NCBI GenBank assembly: GCA_018052735.1
Contig: JAGPMT010000007.1
Span: forward strand, 1-64,000
Reading direction: 5' to 3'
Length of the DNA: 64,000 bases
Source of the DNA: Phycisphaerae bacterium
GTDB taxonomy: Bacteria > Planctomycetota > Phycisphaerae > Sedimentisphaerales > Anaerohalosphaeraceae
The translations under genes and the position numbers were made by a program. The notes beneath the pieces are model-generated. The model saw only the letters and a list, made by a program, of their open reading frames with translations. It was not told the origin of the DNA and did not search any database. This document shows positions 1-9,423 of the stretch, in pieces (positions within the stretch are counted from its first letter, which is position 1; every line of letters starts with the position of its first letter).

Positions 1-1128
1 TCAAGCCGGCAGGTATCCCTGCTGGATATTCTTGGCCATTGCACGCAGGTGCGGGAGGGCATGGTCAAAAAACATTTTATAGCCCTCGCAGAAGTAGCTG
101 GGAACCTTGTGCGTACCGCTCAGCATCGCCCGGTCTTTGGGGCAGCCGCCCCGGCAGATATCCAGATAGCGGCAGACAAGACATTTATTGTCTATCTCGG
201 CTTTTTTGCGGTTAAAATTTCGTTTGATTTCGCTGTCAGCCAGCACATCAATTTGTGCCTCCATAATATTACCCAAGCGGGTTTCACTGGTCACATAGAA
301 ATCGCAGCAGAACGCATCGCCGTTATGCTCAACTACAATATAGTCGGCACATCGGCGGCCAAAGGTGCATTCGGTCGGCGGCCTCCCAATAAGACAGCTC
401 AGTATACTGTCAAACAGCCGTATACTGAGCCTGCGAACTCCATAGTCCAGCCAGCGATCAAAAATGCGGTTCAAAAACAAACCATATTGCTGGGGAGTAA
501 TACTATACGGGGCCGGCTTGTTCATCGCTTCTTTTGATTGCTCCACACACGGCACAAATTGAAGAAATTCAACTCCAAGCCCTGTAAAAAAATCAAATAA
601 TTCATCGGGGTGCTGGATATTGATGTTATTAAGCAGAACCAAAATATTGTATTCGGCTTTATTCCTCCGGCAGGCATCAATGCCTGCTATCACGCGGTCG
701 AATGTCCCGTTTCCCCCTTTATCCTTCCGGTAATAATCGTGAAATTCCTTTGGACCGTCCAATGAGATTCCTGTCAGAAATCTGTTTTCGGCCAAAAATT
801 TCGCCCAATCATCATCCAGCAAAACACCATTCGTCTGAAGCGTATTGACAATGACCTGTTTCGGGGAGGCGTATTTTTTTTGTAAGTCCACAAGCCGCTT
901 ATAAAAATCCAGCCCCATTAGGGTCGGTTCCCCGCCTTGCCAAGCAAAACTGCTCTGCTCAAAACGGCATTCCAGATAGCTTTTGACCAGCTTCTGCTGT
1001 ATCTGGCTGCTCATTCGATGGGTACTGCCGCCGAAAAAATCCTGCTTGCAGGTATAAAAACAATAGTCACAAGCCAAATTGCAGTCAGGGCCGGCCGGCT
1101 TAATCAGCAGTGTAAATGGGCGCGGCAT
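1..1128 (-). CDS. Anaerobic sulfatase-maturating enzyme (radical SAM/SPASM)
   Basis: This 375-residue protein is a likely formylglycine-generating radical SAM enzyme, which oxidises an active-site Cys or Ser of sulfatases without oxygen. Near the N terminus a CxxxCxxC cluster (C16, C20, C23, followed by FY) fits the SAM-binding 4Fe-4S site. A GISLDG segment follows, and the C-terminal third has many cysteines (CTFGRRC, FCCDF, KCLVCRYLDICRGGCP), as expected for a SPASM domain holding two extra clusters. Length matches the family. The stop codon lies at the very edge of the window, so the gene is complete. No sulfatase gene is present here, so substrates must be encoded elsewhere. Other SPASM peptide-modifying enzymes are possible, but the N-terminal LLIKPAGPDCNL and the overall layout favour the sulfatase maturase. 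Confidence 0.88.
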   Translation of the reverse strand: MPRPFTLLIKPAGPDCNLACDYCFYTCKQDFFGGSTHRMSSQIQQKLVKSYLECRFEQSSFAWQGGEPTLMGLDFYKRLVDLQKKYASPKQVIVNTLQTNGVLLDDDWAKFLAENRFLTGISLDGPKEFHDYYRKDKGGNGTFDRVIAGIDACRRNKAEYNILVLLNNINIQHPDELFDFFTGLGVEFLQFVPCVEQSKEAMNKPAPYSITPQQYGLFLNRIFDRWLDYGVRRLSIRLFDSILSCLIGRPPTECTFGRRCADYIVVEHNGDAFCCDFYVTSETRLGNIMEAQIDVLADSEIKRNFNRKKAEIDNKCLVCRYLDICRGGCPKDRAMLSGTHKVPSYFCEGYKMFFDHALPHLRAMAKNIQQGYLPA

Positions 1129-1141
1129 ATTGATTGCGGAT

Positions 1142-2254
1142 TCAGGGATTCAGGTTTATTTTTTGGATACGAAACGTCTTCCGGCCATCATCACTAAGAA
1201 ACTTGTTGGGGCAGGTGCCGTTAGGCAGCAGCTTGCCTTCCATACACTGACTGGGAGATTCAACAGGTATCTCAAGCATGCCGTCATCGCTGAACAGCCA
1301 CAGCAGCCCGTCAGGTCCCACGGCAATTCCTTCGGGCGTAAAGGCAGAACTGTTTTCAGCCCACTCGACGACAAGTGTCGGCTGCTTTTCAAAATCGCCT
1401 TCCCAACGAAACAATGCACTGGCAGTTTCAGAATCTACAGGGCCGGCCAGAATGTAAAATGTTGTATCAGCTGAATTGTATTCCATACCTCGGATGCCGC
1501 GATTATCCAGATTCCATAACAAAACCCGGCCGAATCGGGCATTGGAACCTGCAATTGCTAAATCCTGAGGATTGAGCAGCTGAACTGCTACAGCCAACTT
1601 TTCTTTTTGTCCTTTGGGTTTAAACAGCGGATTGCGAAGACCTATCAGAAGACTTTCATCGAATGGATAATAAACCAGACCTTCGATATTAAGGCCTTGT
1701 TCCTTTGGTGCCAGTTTTTCCCGCTGCTTTTTGGAAAGCGGCTGATCGAATTGTGTGGCTTGCTTAAGTATTTCCTGAACTGGAGATGGATGAGCCAGAA
1801 GCTGCTGAACCAGCGTCTTGCAAGGTTTGCCTTCGATAACCAGGCGTTCACCGCCGGTCTGGCCAGACTGGATATGCGTGCAAAAAAACCTGTACCGGCT
1901 GGGTCGTAGCTTGCCGTCTTTATTTCGACCATGAGAAGTAATCCAAAAGATTCGATCTCCAACGCGGGCTGCGGCTTCTATATCGGCTTCCGGCGAATCC
2001 GGCTCTACCTGCAGAAAAGAATCCAGATTTATCTGTTCCACCGGACTTTGCGGCCGATCTATTTGATAAATACGCAGATGATTTGATTCATCATTGGCTA
2101 TGACAAAATGACTATCATCCAGAAAAACAGCAGCAGAAACATCCGCAGCACCCCAGAATTTTGTTTCCTCAGCAAATGTACTGCTGGCCAATAATATTGC
2201 CAGTGCATATAGGACATTAAACATCGACATATCCGTCATTTTTTTATTTTTCAT
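1142..2254 (-). CDS. Exported DUF3616-like beta-propeller protein
   Basis: The protein of about 370 residues looks like a DUF3616 family member. These are exported proteins thought to fold as a propeller; the function is unknown. The open frame continues upstream to 2410, but I place the start at 2254. The protein then begins MKNKKM, followed by a hydrophobic stretch (MFNVLYALAILLASS) ending TFA|EE, which reads as a signal peptide with a signal peptidase I site. The upstream 52 residues are AT-rich and look untranslated. The body has repeated motifs of the kind ADIEAAARVGDRIFWITSHG, IEGLVYYPFDESLLIGLRNP and PEGIAVGPDGLLWLFSDDG, typical of propeller blades. It lies 13 bases upstream of the sulfatase maturase in the same direction, so co-transcription is plausible. 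The family call rests on pattern recognition only. Confidence 0.65.
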   Translation of the reverse strand: MKNKKMTDMSMFNVLYALAILLASSTFAEETKFWGAADVSAAVFLDDSHFVIANDESNHLRIYQIDRPQSPVEQINLDSFLQVEPDSPEADIEAAARVGDRIFWITSHGRNKDGKLRPSRYRFFCTHIQSGQTGGERLVIEGKPCKTLVQQLLAHPSPVQEILKQATQFDQPLSKKQREKLAPKEQGLNIEGLVYYPFDESLLIGLRNPLFKPKGQKEKLAVAVQLLNPQDLAIAGSNARFGRVLLWNLDNRGIRGMEYNSADTTFYILAGPVDSETASALFRWEGDFEKQPTLVVEWAENSSAFTPEGIAVGPDGLLWLFSDDGMLEIPVESPSQCMEGKLLPNGTCPNKFLSDDGRKTFRIQKINLNP

Positions 2255-2432
2255 ATATAAAATTATAACCTTTTCTACTACAAAATCAAACAGCAAAAAA
2301 ATAATATATTTAGGTCTAATTTGGCGAATATTTGTAATAAATTCCATATTTTTACAGTCATTTTTTAATTTTTTTAGTAAAAATGGAATTGACAGAGACA
2401 CAGTGTCCATTATAATAATTTGCTTTCATTAG

Positions 2433-2496
2433 ATACCGTATTATATCAGTAAGCTGTTTGGGATAATAATATTCTGCGTACAGATAAATACGGTAT
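2433..2496. repeat. 9-bp inverted repeat upstream of rplM
   Basis: ATACCGTAT (2433-2441) is matched by its reverse complement ATACGGTAT (2488-2496), 46 bases apart, in the AT-rich divergent gap between the DUF3616 gene and rplM. In RNA it could form the base of a leader stem for the L13-S9 operon, or it could be a paired protein site. No clear -35/-10 pair could be assigned, so the role is open. Confidence 0.35.
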
Positions 2497-2552
2497 ATCG
2501 AGTCGGATTATTTGCCGATGCGGGAAAAACTAAACTTATAAATTGGTGCAAT

Positions 2553-2981
2553 ATGAAGAGTACTTTAGCAAAGAAAGAATCTGTGCAGCGCAACTGGCGC
2601 ATCGTGGATGCAGACGGGGCTGTATTAGGGCGTTTGGCCTCCAAGGTTGCCATGGTTTTAATGGGTAAAGACAAGCCGATTTACACGCCGCATGTAGATA
2701 CCGGTGATTTCGTCATCGTGGTCAATGCAGAAAAGGTTCGCTTGACCGGACAGAAAGCCGATAAAAAGGAATACCAGACCTACAGCCGTTATCCGGGCGG
2801 TCAAAAGATCATCCCATTCAAAAAAATGCTTCAGCAGCATCCGGAACGGGTAATTGAGCTGGCAGTTCGGCGTATGCTTCCCAAGAGTACGCTTGGTGCC
2901 CATATGTTTAAGAAATTAAAAGTCTATCGCGGCCCAGAACACGCTCATGCTGCTCAGCAGCCGCAGAAAATGGAACTGTAA
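2553..2981 (+). CDS. rplM: 50S ribosomal protein L13
   Basis: This is a 142-residue uL13, a component of the large ribosomal subunit. The sequence starts with the family's RNWRIVDADGAVLGRLAS block. It continues with MGKDKPIYTPHVDTGDFVIVVNA, the GQKADKKEYQTYSRYPGG loop, and ends with AVRRMLPKSTLGAHMFKKLKVYRGPEHAHAAQQP, all characteristic. Length is normal. It forms the classical L13-S9 pair with rpsI, 27 bases downstream. The start has only a weak GGTG in place of a Shine-Dalgarno site, but MKSTLAKKESVQRNW is a sensible N terminus. No regulatory protein site was recognised apart from the upstream inverted repeat. Confidence 0.97.
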   Translation: MKSTLAKKESVQRNWRIVDADGAVLGRLASKVAMVLMGKDKPIYTPHVDTGDFVIVVNAEKVRLTGQKADKKEYQTYSRYPGGQKIIPFKKMLQQHPERVIELAVRRMLPKSTLGAHMFKKLKVYRGPEHAHAAQQPQKMEL

Positions 2982-3008
2982 TTTATCAGCTGATTACGGA
3001 AAGCATAT

Positions 3009-3491
3009 ATGACTGAAACAAAAAATGACGGTCTTCTGATTAATCCGAACATCGTTACTAACACAGCTGCACAACCCAGCGGCACAAAGGCCGTTCCCGA
3101 CAAAGGCGGTTTTGTATGGGGTACTGGCCGGCGTAAAAGCAGCGTTGCCCGCGTACGGGTTAAACCGGGCAAGGGCATCGTTACCATTAATGACCGGCCT
3201 GTTCACGATTATTTTAAGCAAATCAAAGACCAGGACGCTGTGTGGGCACCGCTTAAAGCTACCAATACCCTTGGGGGGCTGGATGTCTTCGTGAACGTTA
3301 CAGGCGGCGGTACAACGGGACAGGCAGGAGCTGTGATGCTGGGAATCGCACGAGCACTGAAGAATTTTGATCCCAACCTGCTCAAACCGCTGCGTGACGG
3401 CGGCTATCTGACACGCGACAGCCGAATGGTTGAACGCAAGAAGCCCGGCAAACCCGGCGCTCGCAGGAGTTTCCAGTTCTCGAAACGTTAA
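3009..3491 (+). CDS. rpsI: 30S ribosomal protein S9
   Basis: This is uS9 of the small subunit. From about residue 37 the sequence GTGRRKSSVARVRVKPG matches the family, and the C terminus ends in the invariant basic tail (RRSFQFSKR), whose last residues reach the P-site tRNA. At 160 residues it is about 30 longer than the E. coli protein. The extra part is an N-terminal extension rich in Thr, Asn and Pro, as seen in several planctomycete S9 proteins. It is the second gene of the L13-S9 operon and is followed directly by an intrinsic terminator, so the operon has two genes. Confidence 0.97.
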   Translation: MTETKNDGLLINPNIVTNTAAQPSGTKAVPDKGGFVWGTGRRKSSVARVRVKPGKGIVTINDRPVHDYFKQIKDQDAVWAPLKATNTLGGLDVFVNVTGGGTTGQAGAVMLGIARALKNFDPNLLKPLRDGGYLTRDSRMVERKKPGKPGARRSFQFSKR

Positions 3492-3521
3492 TTTGCATCC
3501 ACAGCAATAATCGAGTACAAT

Positions 3522-3548
3522 AAGCCGCCGAATCAGGCGGCTTTTTTT
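3522..3548 (+). terminator. Intrinsic terminator of rplM-rpsI
   Basis: A perfect 8-bp stem AAGCCGCC (3522-3529) / GGCGGCTT (3536-3543) with a 6-base loop is followed by an unbroken T run. It lies 31 bases after the rpsI stop codon and 34 bases before argC. Confidence 0.93.
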
Positions 3549-3581
3549 ATTCATCGAATTTTAGAAAAAAGGATTTATACA

Positions 3582-4589
3582 ATGATACGAGCAGCAATTA
3601 TTGGTGCCGGCGGTTATACCGGTGTAGAGTCGATCGAAATTCTGTTGCGGCATCCCGAGGCGAAAGTTAGCTACCTGACCGCCCTTCCGGAGGAATGCAT
3701 GCATGTTGCAGATATGTTCGGCCAGCTCCGCGGCCGTCTGGATATGATGATTGAGCCGCTGGATCTTGACAAACTGGCTTCCAAAGCAGATGTCGCTCTG
3801 TGCTGTCTGCCTCATAAAGTTTCCATGAGCTTTGTGCCCAAGCTGCTGGCCACAGGCATTAAAGTAATTGATTTCAGCGCTGACTACCGCATCAAAAACG
3901 CAGCGGTCTATGAAAAATATTATGAACCCCACACGGACAAAGAGAATCTGTCGCATGCTGTTTACGGCCTGCCGGAGCTGTTTCGAAGTGAAATCAAGGG
4001 GGCTCGTCTGATCGCCAATCCGGGCTGCTATCCAACAGGGGCATCGCTGGCCCTGGCGCCGCTGCTGAAGCATGGCTTGATTAAAACCAGCGGCATTATA
4101 GTCAGTTCCGTTACCGGTGTTTCCGGCGGCGGCAAAAAACCCTCGCCGAATTTCCATTTTCCGTATATGAACGAAAATATTTATCCATACGGAGTGGGGG
4201 TTCACCGGCATATGCCGGAGATGGAACAGGTGGCCTCAACATTGGCCGGAAAAACCGTGGAACTGCTGTTTCAGCCGCATGTTGGGCCATTTGACCGGGG
4301 AATTTTATCCAGTACCTACAGCGATCCTGTCGGCACAATAACAGCCGACGAGGTGATGACGCTGTATCAGGATTTCTACAAAGGCGAACCGTTTGTGCAG
4401 GTTCTATCCAAGCCCCCTGCCGTCAAACATGTTGCCAAAACCAATTACTGCCATATATTTCCAACAGTCGCCAAAGGCAAAATCGTTGTGTTCTCCGTTA
4501 TCGATAACTTAATCAAGGGTGCTTCAGGGCAGGCAATTCAAAATATGAATATTCTTTTTGGACTCCCGGAAACAATGGGGCTTGAATGA
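3582..4589 (+). CDS. argC: N-acetyl-gamma-glutamyl-phosphate reductase
   Basis: This enzyme reduces N-acetylglutamyl phosphate to the semialdehyde with NADPH, the third step of arginine synthesis. The N terminus carries the dinucleotide-binding motif GAGGYTG (residues 9-15), and the catalytic cysteine is C149 within ANPGCYPTG. A later GVGVHRHMPEMEQ block carries the conserved histidine of the C-terminal domain. At 335 residues it has normal family length. An AAAAAAGGATT stretch before the start provides a ribosome site. Its stop overlaps the next start by four bases (ATGA), so the two genes are translationally coupled. No other arg gene lies in the window. Confidence 0.95.
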   Translation: MIRAAIIGAGGYTGVESIEILLRHPEAKVSYLTALPEECMHVADMFGQLRGRLDMMIEPLDLDKLASKADVALCCLPHKVSMSFVPKLLATGIKVIDFSADYRIKNAAVYEKYYEPHTDKENLSHAVYGLPELFRSEIKGARLIANPGCYPTGASLALAPLLKHGLIKTSGIIVSSVTGVSGGGKKPSPNFHFPYMNENIYPYGVGVHRHMPEMEQVASTLAGKTVELLFQPHVGPFDRGILSSTYSDPVGTITADEVMTLYQDFYKGEPFVQVLSKPPAVKHVAKTNYCHIFPTVAKGKIVVFSVIDNLIKGASGQAIQNMNILFGLPETMGLE

Positions 4590-5446
4590 ATTCAGTGAAT
4601 TCAGGTGCAGTAAAGGTTGCTACTTGTCAGTTTCCCGTATCTGCGGATATCGCATCCAATGCTTCCTTCATTCGGACATTGATGCGGCAGGCCGCCGAGC
4701 AAGGGGCTGAGATTGTTCATTTTTCCGAATGCGCCTTGAGCGGTTATGCTGGTGTTGATTTTGATTCATTTGAGGGATATAACTGGGATCTGCTGGCGGA
4801 GAAAACCCATGAAATTATCGCCTTGTCCGGTGCACTGCACATCTGGACTGTTTTAGGCAGTACCCATCGTTTGACAGAACCGCATAAGCCCCATAACAGT
4901 CTGTACCTTATCAGTCCAGATGGACAGCTGGCAGACCGCTACGACAAGCGGTTCTGTACGGAAAATGACCTCAGCTATTATACGCCGGGCAGTCATTTTT
5001 CATTCTTTAATATAAATGACGTTAAATGCTCGCTGCTGATTTGTTTTGATTTACGCTTCCCGGAACTGTACCGGGCATTATACAAGGAAAACGTCCGCTG
5101 CATTTTTCAGTCATTCTATAATGCACGGCAGAAAGGCCCAAGCATCCATTCCGAAATAATGCGCCAAACCATGCAGGCCCACGCTGCAATGAACGGCTTT
5201 TGGGTCAGCATGTCTAATTCCTGCGGCTGGTTTTGCCCATATCCGTCCTGCTTCATTCAGCCGGATGGACGAATTGCCGCCCAGATGGATGAACACCGGG
5301 AGGGTTTGATGATCAACATTGTCAACCTGCAGGAGAATTTCTATGATCCCTCTGCTCTGTTTCGGGATATGGCTATCGCCGGCAAACTGAATAACGCTTT
5401 AGAAGTGATAGACGATCCCCGTTCAACTGATCGGCATCATCTATAA
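4586..5446 (+). CDS. Carbon-nitrogen hydrolase (nitrilase superfamily)
   Basis: This 286-residue nitrilase-superfamily amidohydrolase shows the Glu-Lys-Cys triad: E48 (VHFSECALSGY), K121 (DRYDKRFC) and C153 (LLICFDLRFPELYR). It resembles the single-domain amidase branch that includes N-carbamoylputrescine amidase and omega-amidases. Substrate cannot be fixed from sequence. Coupling to argC by an ATGA overlap hints at nitrogen or arginine metabolism, but this is inference. The end is seven bases from the convergent gene at 5454, with no evident terminator between them. Confidence 0.85.
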   Translation: MNSVNSGAVKVATCQFPVSADIASNASFIRTLMRQAAEQGAEIVHFSECALSGYAGVDFDSFEGYNWDLLAEKTHEIIALSGALHIWTVLGSTHRLTEPHKPHNSLYLISPDGQLADRYDKRFCTENDLSYYTPGSHFSFFNINDVKCSLLICFDLRFPELYRALYKENVRCIFQSFYNARQKGPSIHSEIMRQTMQAHAAMNGFWVSMSNSCGWFCPYPSCFIQPDGRIAAQMDEHREGLMINIVNLQENFYDPSALFRDMAIAGKLNNALEVIDDPRSTDRHHL

Positions 5447-5453
5447 TCACGGC

Positions 5454-6389
5454 TTATCTTGTATTACCCCTATTCTGCCCGCCGTATCCGCTTTGACTAT
5501 CCTCATCTGCCCGCGACGGAGCCATCAGAAGATCCTCAATGGAATACACACGTGTCTTATTTTTTTCCTGCAGCCCCACGCGTGTACCAAGTGTTAAAAT
5601 ACCCCCTTCTGCAGCAAGGACAGGCTTTACTTGCCCGACAGCAACTGAACGCAGGATGCTGTCCAGTACCTGCCCGAGACGCATGCGTCCAAAACCTTCG
5701 ACGCCGATAGGCGTATCTTTCTCAACCAATGCATTAGCCTGCAGATCTCCCCATAAAACCACCAGCGGCAAACGCGGCACTACAGAACCGCAAAGAAAAT
5801 CCAATGCTTCAGAAAATGGAGTATCGCTGCGGAGCGATGAACAATCCACCGGAGTATCAAGAAGCGTCTGCAACGAAACTCTGCGGGTACGGACAGCTGG
5901 ATACCGCACATCAGCAGGCAAAAGATTTGCGGATATTGCTGAAGCGGGCCTTGGAAGAGAGGACGGTTGAGTGTTTTGTGAAAATGCCTGCTCCGGCGTA
6001 GGTGCCAAACTGGGATTCTGCTTAATCAGTCGCAGGGATAAATCATTGCCGTCAGCCCATACATCGGCCTCGACACGAAAGTAATTGCGGAAAACAGGGT
6101 TGCGAAGCTCTATTTTTCGAGCAGTTGCAAGCTGCTCTTTGAAAAACTGTGCATCGGAATCCGTGGCATTCTGGGGTGAAATTCCACGTAAAAATACTTG
6201 AAAGCGTACAGAAGGAGCGGGTTCATACCCTTTCAGACGGCAAAGAAAAGATACAGGTGTAAGAACTCGGATGAACTCTTCAACCTGATAGGTTTTGGTT
6301 GAGCCGGCAGCTGAAAGCGGGCCCAAGCAGCTTATTATGCCGACAGATGTGAGATAGAAAAACAGTTTTTTCCGCTGCTCACTTAACAT
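5454..6389 (-). CDS. Exported protein with a STN/secretin-N-like C-terminal domain
   Basis: I do not recognise a named gene. The 311-residue protein begins with a basic segment and a hydrophobic stretch (KKLFFYLTSVGIISCLGPLSAAG) that reads as a signal peptide. A Pro/Ser/Ala-rich linker sits around residues 128-165. The C-terminal part (about 170-285) has a DTPFSEALDFLCG-type opening, a VVLWGDL strand and the YSIEDLL motif. That resembles STN domains found in secretins and in TonB transducers, and common in planctomycete exported proteins. The N-terminal 120 residues have no family that I recognise. It is the last gene before valS on this strand (23 bases from the valS stop) and may be read with it. 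Confidence 0.6.
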   Translation of the reverse strand: MLSEQRKKLFFYLTSVGIISCLGPLSAAGSTKTYQVEEFIRVLTPVSFLCRLKGYEPAPSVRFQVFLRGISPQNATDSDAQFFKEQLATARKIELRNPVFRNYFRVEADVWADGNDLSLRLIKQNPSLAPTPEQAFSQNTQPSSLPRPASAISANLLPADVRYPAVRTRRVSLQTLLDTPVDCSSLRSDTPFSEALDFLCGSVVPRLPLVVLWGDLQANALVEKDTPIGVEGFGRMRLGQVLDSILRSVAVGQVKPVLAAEGGILTLGTRVGLQEKNKTRVYSIEDLLMAPSRADEDSQSGYGGQNRGNTR

Positions 6390-6412
6390 TTATACCCAAT
6401 GGTTAGCCAGTT

Positions 6413-9394
6413 TTAGGAGTCCTTTATCTGGAGTTCAGCAAGATGTCTTTCAATCGCCTCAAGCTGCTCTGTTAATTCGCGAAGCTTCTGACGCGCCTGC
6501 TGAACAACTTCGGGGGCCGCCCGCGCTACAAAGTTCTCATTCGCCAATTTCGCTGCCAGCGGCTTGATTCCTTTCTCGACAAATTCTTTCTGTTTTTGCA
6601 GCCGCTGACGTTCCGCTTCGGGATCAACAACATTATGAACAAAAAGCTGTACTTCTTCAACGATAGCCGCAGCAGCATTGTTCGGCTTTTTAAAGTCTGG
6701 CTGCGCCTGAAACTGCCCTACATTGGCAAGCTGTTGAACTAAGCTGCGGTTGTCATTCAGCACTTGGCATACTTCCATAGGAGCGGCCGCTGAACAATCC
6801 AGCGGCTTTGACGGGGCTATCGTATAGCGACTGCGAATATCGCGAATCGCTCGCACTATATTCTGGACAGTCTCTATCTTCCTTTCGCTTATGGAGTCAA
6901 CCCATTCTGCTGTATATTCCGGCCATTGTGCAATCATAATGGATTGGGCCGGCTTAAGGGACATCAGACCCTTAAGACCGCGCTGAGGTGCTATGGAGTT
7001 GAGATTCTGGAAAATACCCTCCGTAATAAACGGTATAAAGGGATGCAGAAGCCGCAGAATCTGATCCAGCACAAAAGCAAGCACATTCTGGGCAACCGGT
7101 TTTTGTTCCGGATTCTGCATACGCGGCTTAATCCATTCGAGATACCAATCACAGAAATCATTCCAGAAGAACTTGTACACTTCATTCAAGGGCTCGTTAA
7201 ACTTATATGCCTCCAGATCCCTCGATACACTGGCAACAGTTCGGTCAAGCCGGGATAGAATCCAGCGGTCGGTAATGTCCATTTGCGAAGCAGTAAAGGC
7301 ATTTATATCAACTCCTTCAAGGTTCATCATCGCAAAGCGGGAAGCATTCCACAGCTTGTTGCAGAAATTTCGCCCCAGATCAAATTTGGGCGAACTGTTT
7401 ACTTTGCGTCCATCCGGCAGCTCCAGTTCGGTAACGGGCATTCGTATATCCTGCGTATCCGTTGTCATGCTGGCTAAGGTAAACCGCATTGCATCTGCCC
7501 CGTGACTGTCAATCGCCACCAAAGGATCAATACCGTTGCCCAGACTCTTTGACATTTTGCGACCAAAGCCATCCTGTATCATTGCATGAATATAAACGTC
7601 GCTGAATGGTATATCCCCCACGCAGTATTGCCCCATCATTACCATCCGCGAAACCCACAGCGTGATAATTTCCCGTGCCGTACAGAGCACATCGGTCGGA
7701 TAAAACGTTTTAAGGGTAGCATTTTCATCCGGCCAGCCCATCGTGCTGAACGGCCATAATGCAGAAGAAAACCATGTATCCAGCACATCCTCATCGCGCA
7801 GCCAGCCTTCGGCATCGAGGGCTTGTTCGATTTCTTCACAATCTGCTTTCACACAGGCGTACGTCAACGACTGCTGTTCGTTTTGAACAATGGCTGTAAA
7901 TACAGCGTTGGGGAAGGGATTTTTATGATTGCCTTCTTTTGACCAGACCGGTATCCGATGTCCCCACCAGAGCTGTCGGCTAATAGGCCAGTCGCGAAGA
8001 TTTTCCAGCCATGTTTGATAGGTCTTGGCATACCGCTGGGGATAAAATGTCAGCCGGCCTTCCAGCAACGGTACAAGTGCCAATCCAGCCAGCGAGTTAA
8101 CCGGAACATCAGTTCCTTTAATGAAGGTTACGCCGTCCCGCGTTTCCGTTTCGCATTTGACTTCTGGCAGTTGACAGCTGATATTGGGAATCGGCTTTTT
8201 AACAGCAATATACCACTGGTCTGACAAATACGGTTCAATCGGCACATGGCTGCGGTAGCTGTGACCGACTTCATGGGAATATTCCCGCACATCTTCCAGC
8301 AGGTTTTCCTGCCTGAACCATTCGACAATCGCTTCACGGGCTTCAAAACGGTCCAGTCCAATCACATTTTCGACATCCGGATTTTTAATGTCTTCCCAGT
8401 CCGTCCAGCCGTATTTTTCGCTGATGGAACCGTCCGGTGCCATCACATTGATTACAGCCAAACCATGCCGCTGACCAATCGCCCAGTCGTCTGGATCGTG
8501 CGCCGGTGTAACCTTCAAAAAACCAGTTGAAAACTTCGCCTTTTCGTCTGGACTGTCTGGATTGGGCAGAACGACATGTTCATCAGCGATAATCGGAATC
8601 AGCCGGCCGACTATCGGCAAGCGCACGATTTTGCCCACAAGATATGTAGCCCGCGGATCAGCCGGATTCATTGCGACCGCCGTATCCCCCAGCATTGTTT
8701 CCGGGCGGGTTGTCGCCACGGTAACATATTCAACTTTTCGGCCGTCGATAATAGCAGGCGTCTGGAGAGGATATTTCAGATACCAGAAAAATCCTTGAAT
8801 AGTCTGATGCTCAACCTCATCATCCGCCAAAACAGTTTGCGTGGCGGGATCCCAGTTGACAAGCCGCTTGCCCCGGTAGATTAATCCATCCTTAAAGAGA
8901 TTGAAAAAAACCGTTCGTACAGCTTTGGCACAGACTTCATCCATCGTAAAACGCGTCCGCGTCCAATCACAGGAACAGCCCATACTCTTGAGCTGCCCGA
9001 GAATGCGGGCTTCATACTCATCCTTCCAAGATTGAACATGGGAGACAAATTCATCCCGTCTGAAATCCGTGCGCCGCTTGCCCTGTTCAGCCAGAAGGCG
9101 TTTTTCCACAACGGTCTGGGTGGCAATACCCGCATGATCTGTACCGGGCATCCAAAGCGTGTTATACCCCTGCATACGCCTCCACCGGACCAGTATATCC
9201 TGAAGGGTATTGTTCAGCGCATGCCCTAAATGCAGTGCCGCCGTAACATTCGGCGGTGGAATCACAATTGAATAGCTGCCCTTCGGCGAAGCCGCTTGTT
9301 CATCGGCATGAAAATACTGTCCCTTTTCCCATAGTTCAGCGGTCTGACGCTCCACAGAAGACGGATCATAAATCTTGGGTATCTCACGCATCAT
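6413..9394 (-). CDS. valS: Valyl-tRNA synthetase
   Basis: This class I aminoacyl-tRNA synthetase charges tRNA-Val and edits misactivated threonine. The HIGH signature is HLGH (residues 55-58) preceded by IPPPNVTAALHLGH. The KMSKS signature is at residues 613-617 (GRKMSKSLGN). The editing domain carries VTVATTRPETMLGDTAVAM (about 225-243) and the catalytic region DVLDTWFSSALWPFSTMGWP. A C-terminal coiled-coil arm closes the protein (DPEAERQRLQKQKEFVEKG and following), as is usual for ValRS. At 993 residues it is slightly longer than the E. coli enzyme. A promoter-like element lies just after the rho stop codon upstream. No T-box is visible. Confidence 0.97.
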   Translation of the reverse strand: MMREIPKIYDPSSVERQTAELWEKGQYFHADEQAASPKGSYSIVIPPPNVTAALHLGHALNNTLQDILVRWRRMQGYNTLWMPGTDHAGIATQTVVEKRLLAEQGKRRTDFRRDEFVSHVQSWKDEYEARILGQLKSMGCSCDWTRTRFTMDEVCAKAVRTVFFNLFKDGLIYRGKRLVNWDPATQTVLADDEVEHQTIQGFFWYLKYPLQTPAIIDGRKVEYVTVATTRPETMLGDTAVAMNPADPRATYLVGKIVRLPIVGRLIPIIADEHVVLPNPDSPDEKAKFSTGFLKVTPAHDPDDWAIGQRHGLAVINVMAPDGSISEKYGWTDWEDIKNPDVENVIGLDRFEAREAIVEWFRQENLLEDVREYSHEVGHSYRSHVPIEPYLSDQWYIAVKKPIPNISCQLPEVKCETETRDGVTFIKGTDVPVNSLAGLALVPLLEGRLTFYPQRYAKTYQTWLENLRDWPISRQLWWGHRIPVWSKEGNHKNPFPNAVFTAIVQNEQQSLTYACVKADCEEIEQALDAEGWLRDEDVLDTWFSSALWPFSTMGWPDENATLKTFYPTDVLCTAREIITLWVSRMVMMGQYCVGDIPFSDVYIHAMIQDGFGRKMSKSLGNGIDPLVAIDSHGADAMRFTLASMTTDTQDIRMPVTELELPDGRKVNSSPKFDLGRNFCNKLWNASRFAMMNLEGVDINAFTASQMDITDRWILSRLDRTVASVSRDLEAYKFNEPLNEVYKFFWNDFCDWYLEWIKPRMQNPEQKPVAQNVLAFVLDQILRLLHPFIPFITEGIFQNLNSIAPQRGLKGLMSLKPAQSIMIAQWPEYTAEWVDSISERKIETVQNIVRAIRDIRSRYTIAPSKPLDCSAAAPMEVCQVLNDNRSLVQQLANVGQFQAQPDFKKPNNAAAAIVEEVQLFVHNVVDPEAERQRLQKQKEFVEKGIKPLAAKLANENFVARAAPEVVQQARQKLRELTEQLEAIERHLAELQIKDS

Positions 9395-9423
9395 TTCTCA
9401 ATTCCTGTCTTGGGCTCTTTTTC

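Noticed and set aside
49-1474. Long open frames on the plus strand through the sulfatase maturase and DUF3616 region
   Set aside because: They run antisense to clear minus-strand genes, lack ribosome sites, and encode no recognisable domain; the same kind of shadow frame occurs opposite most genes in the window.
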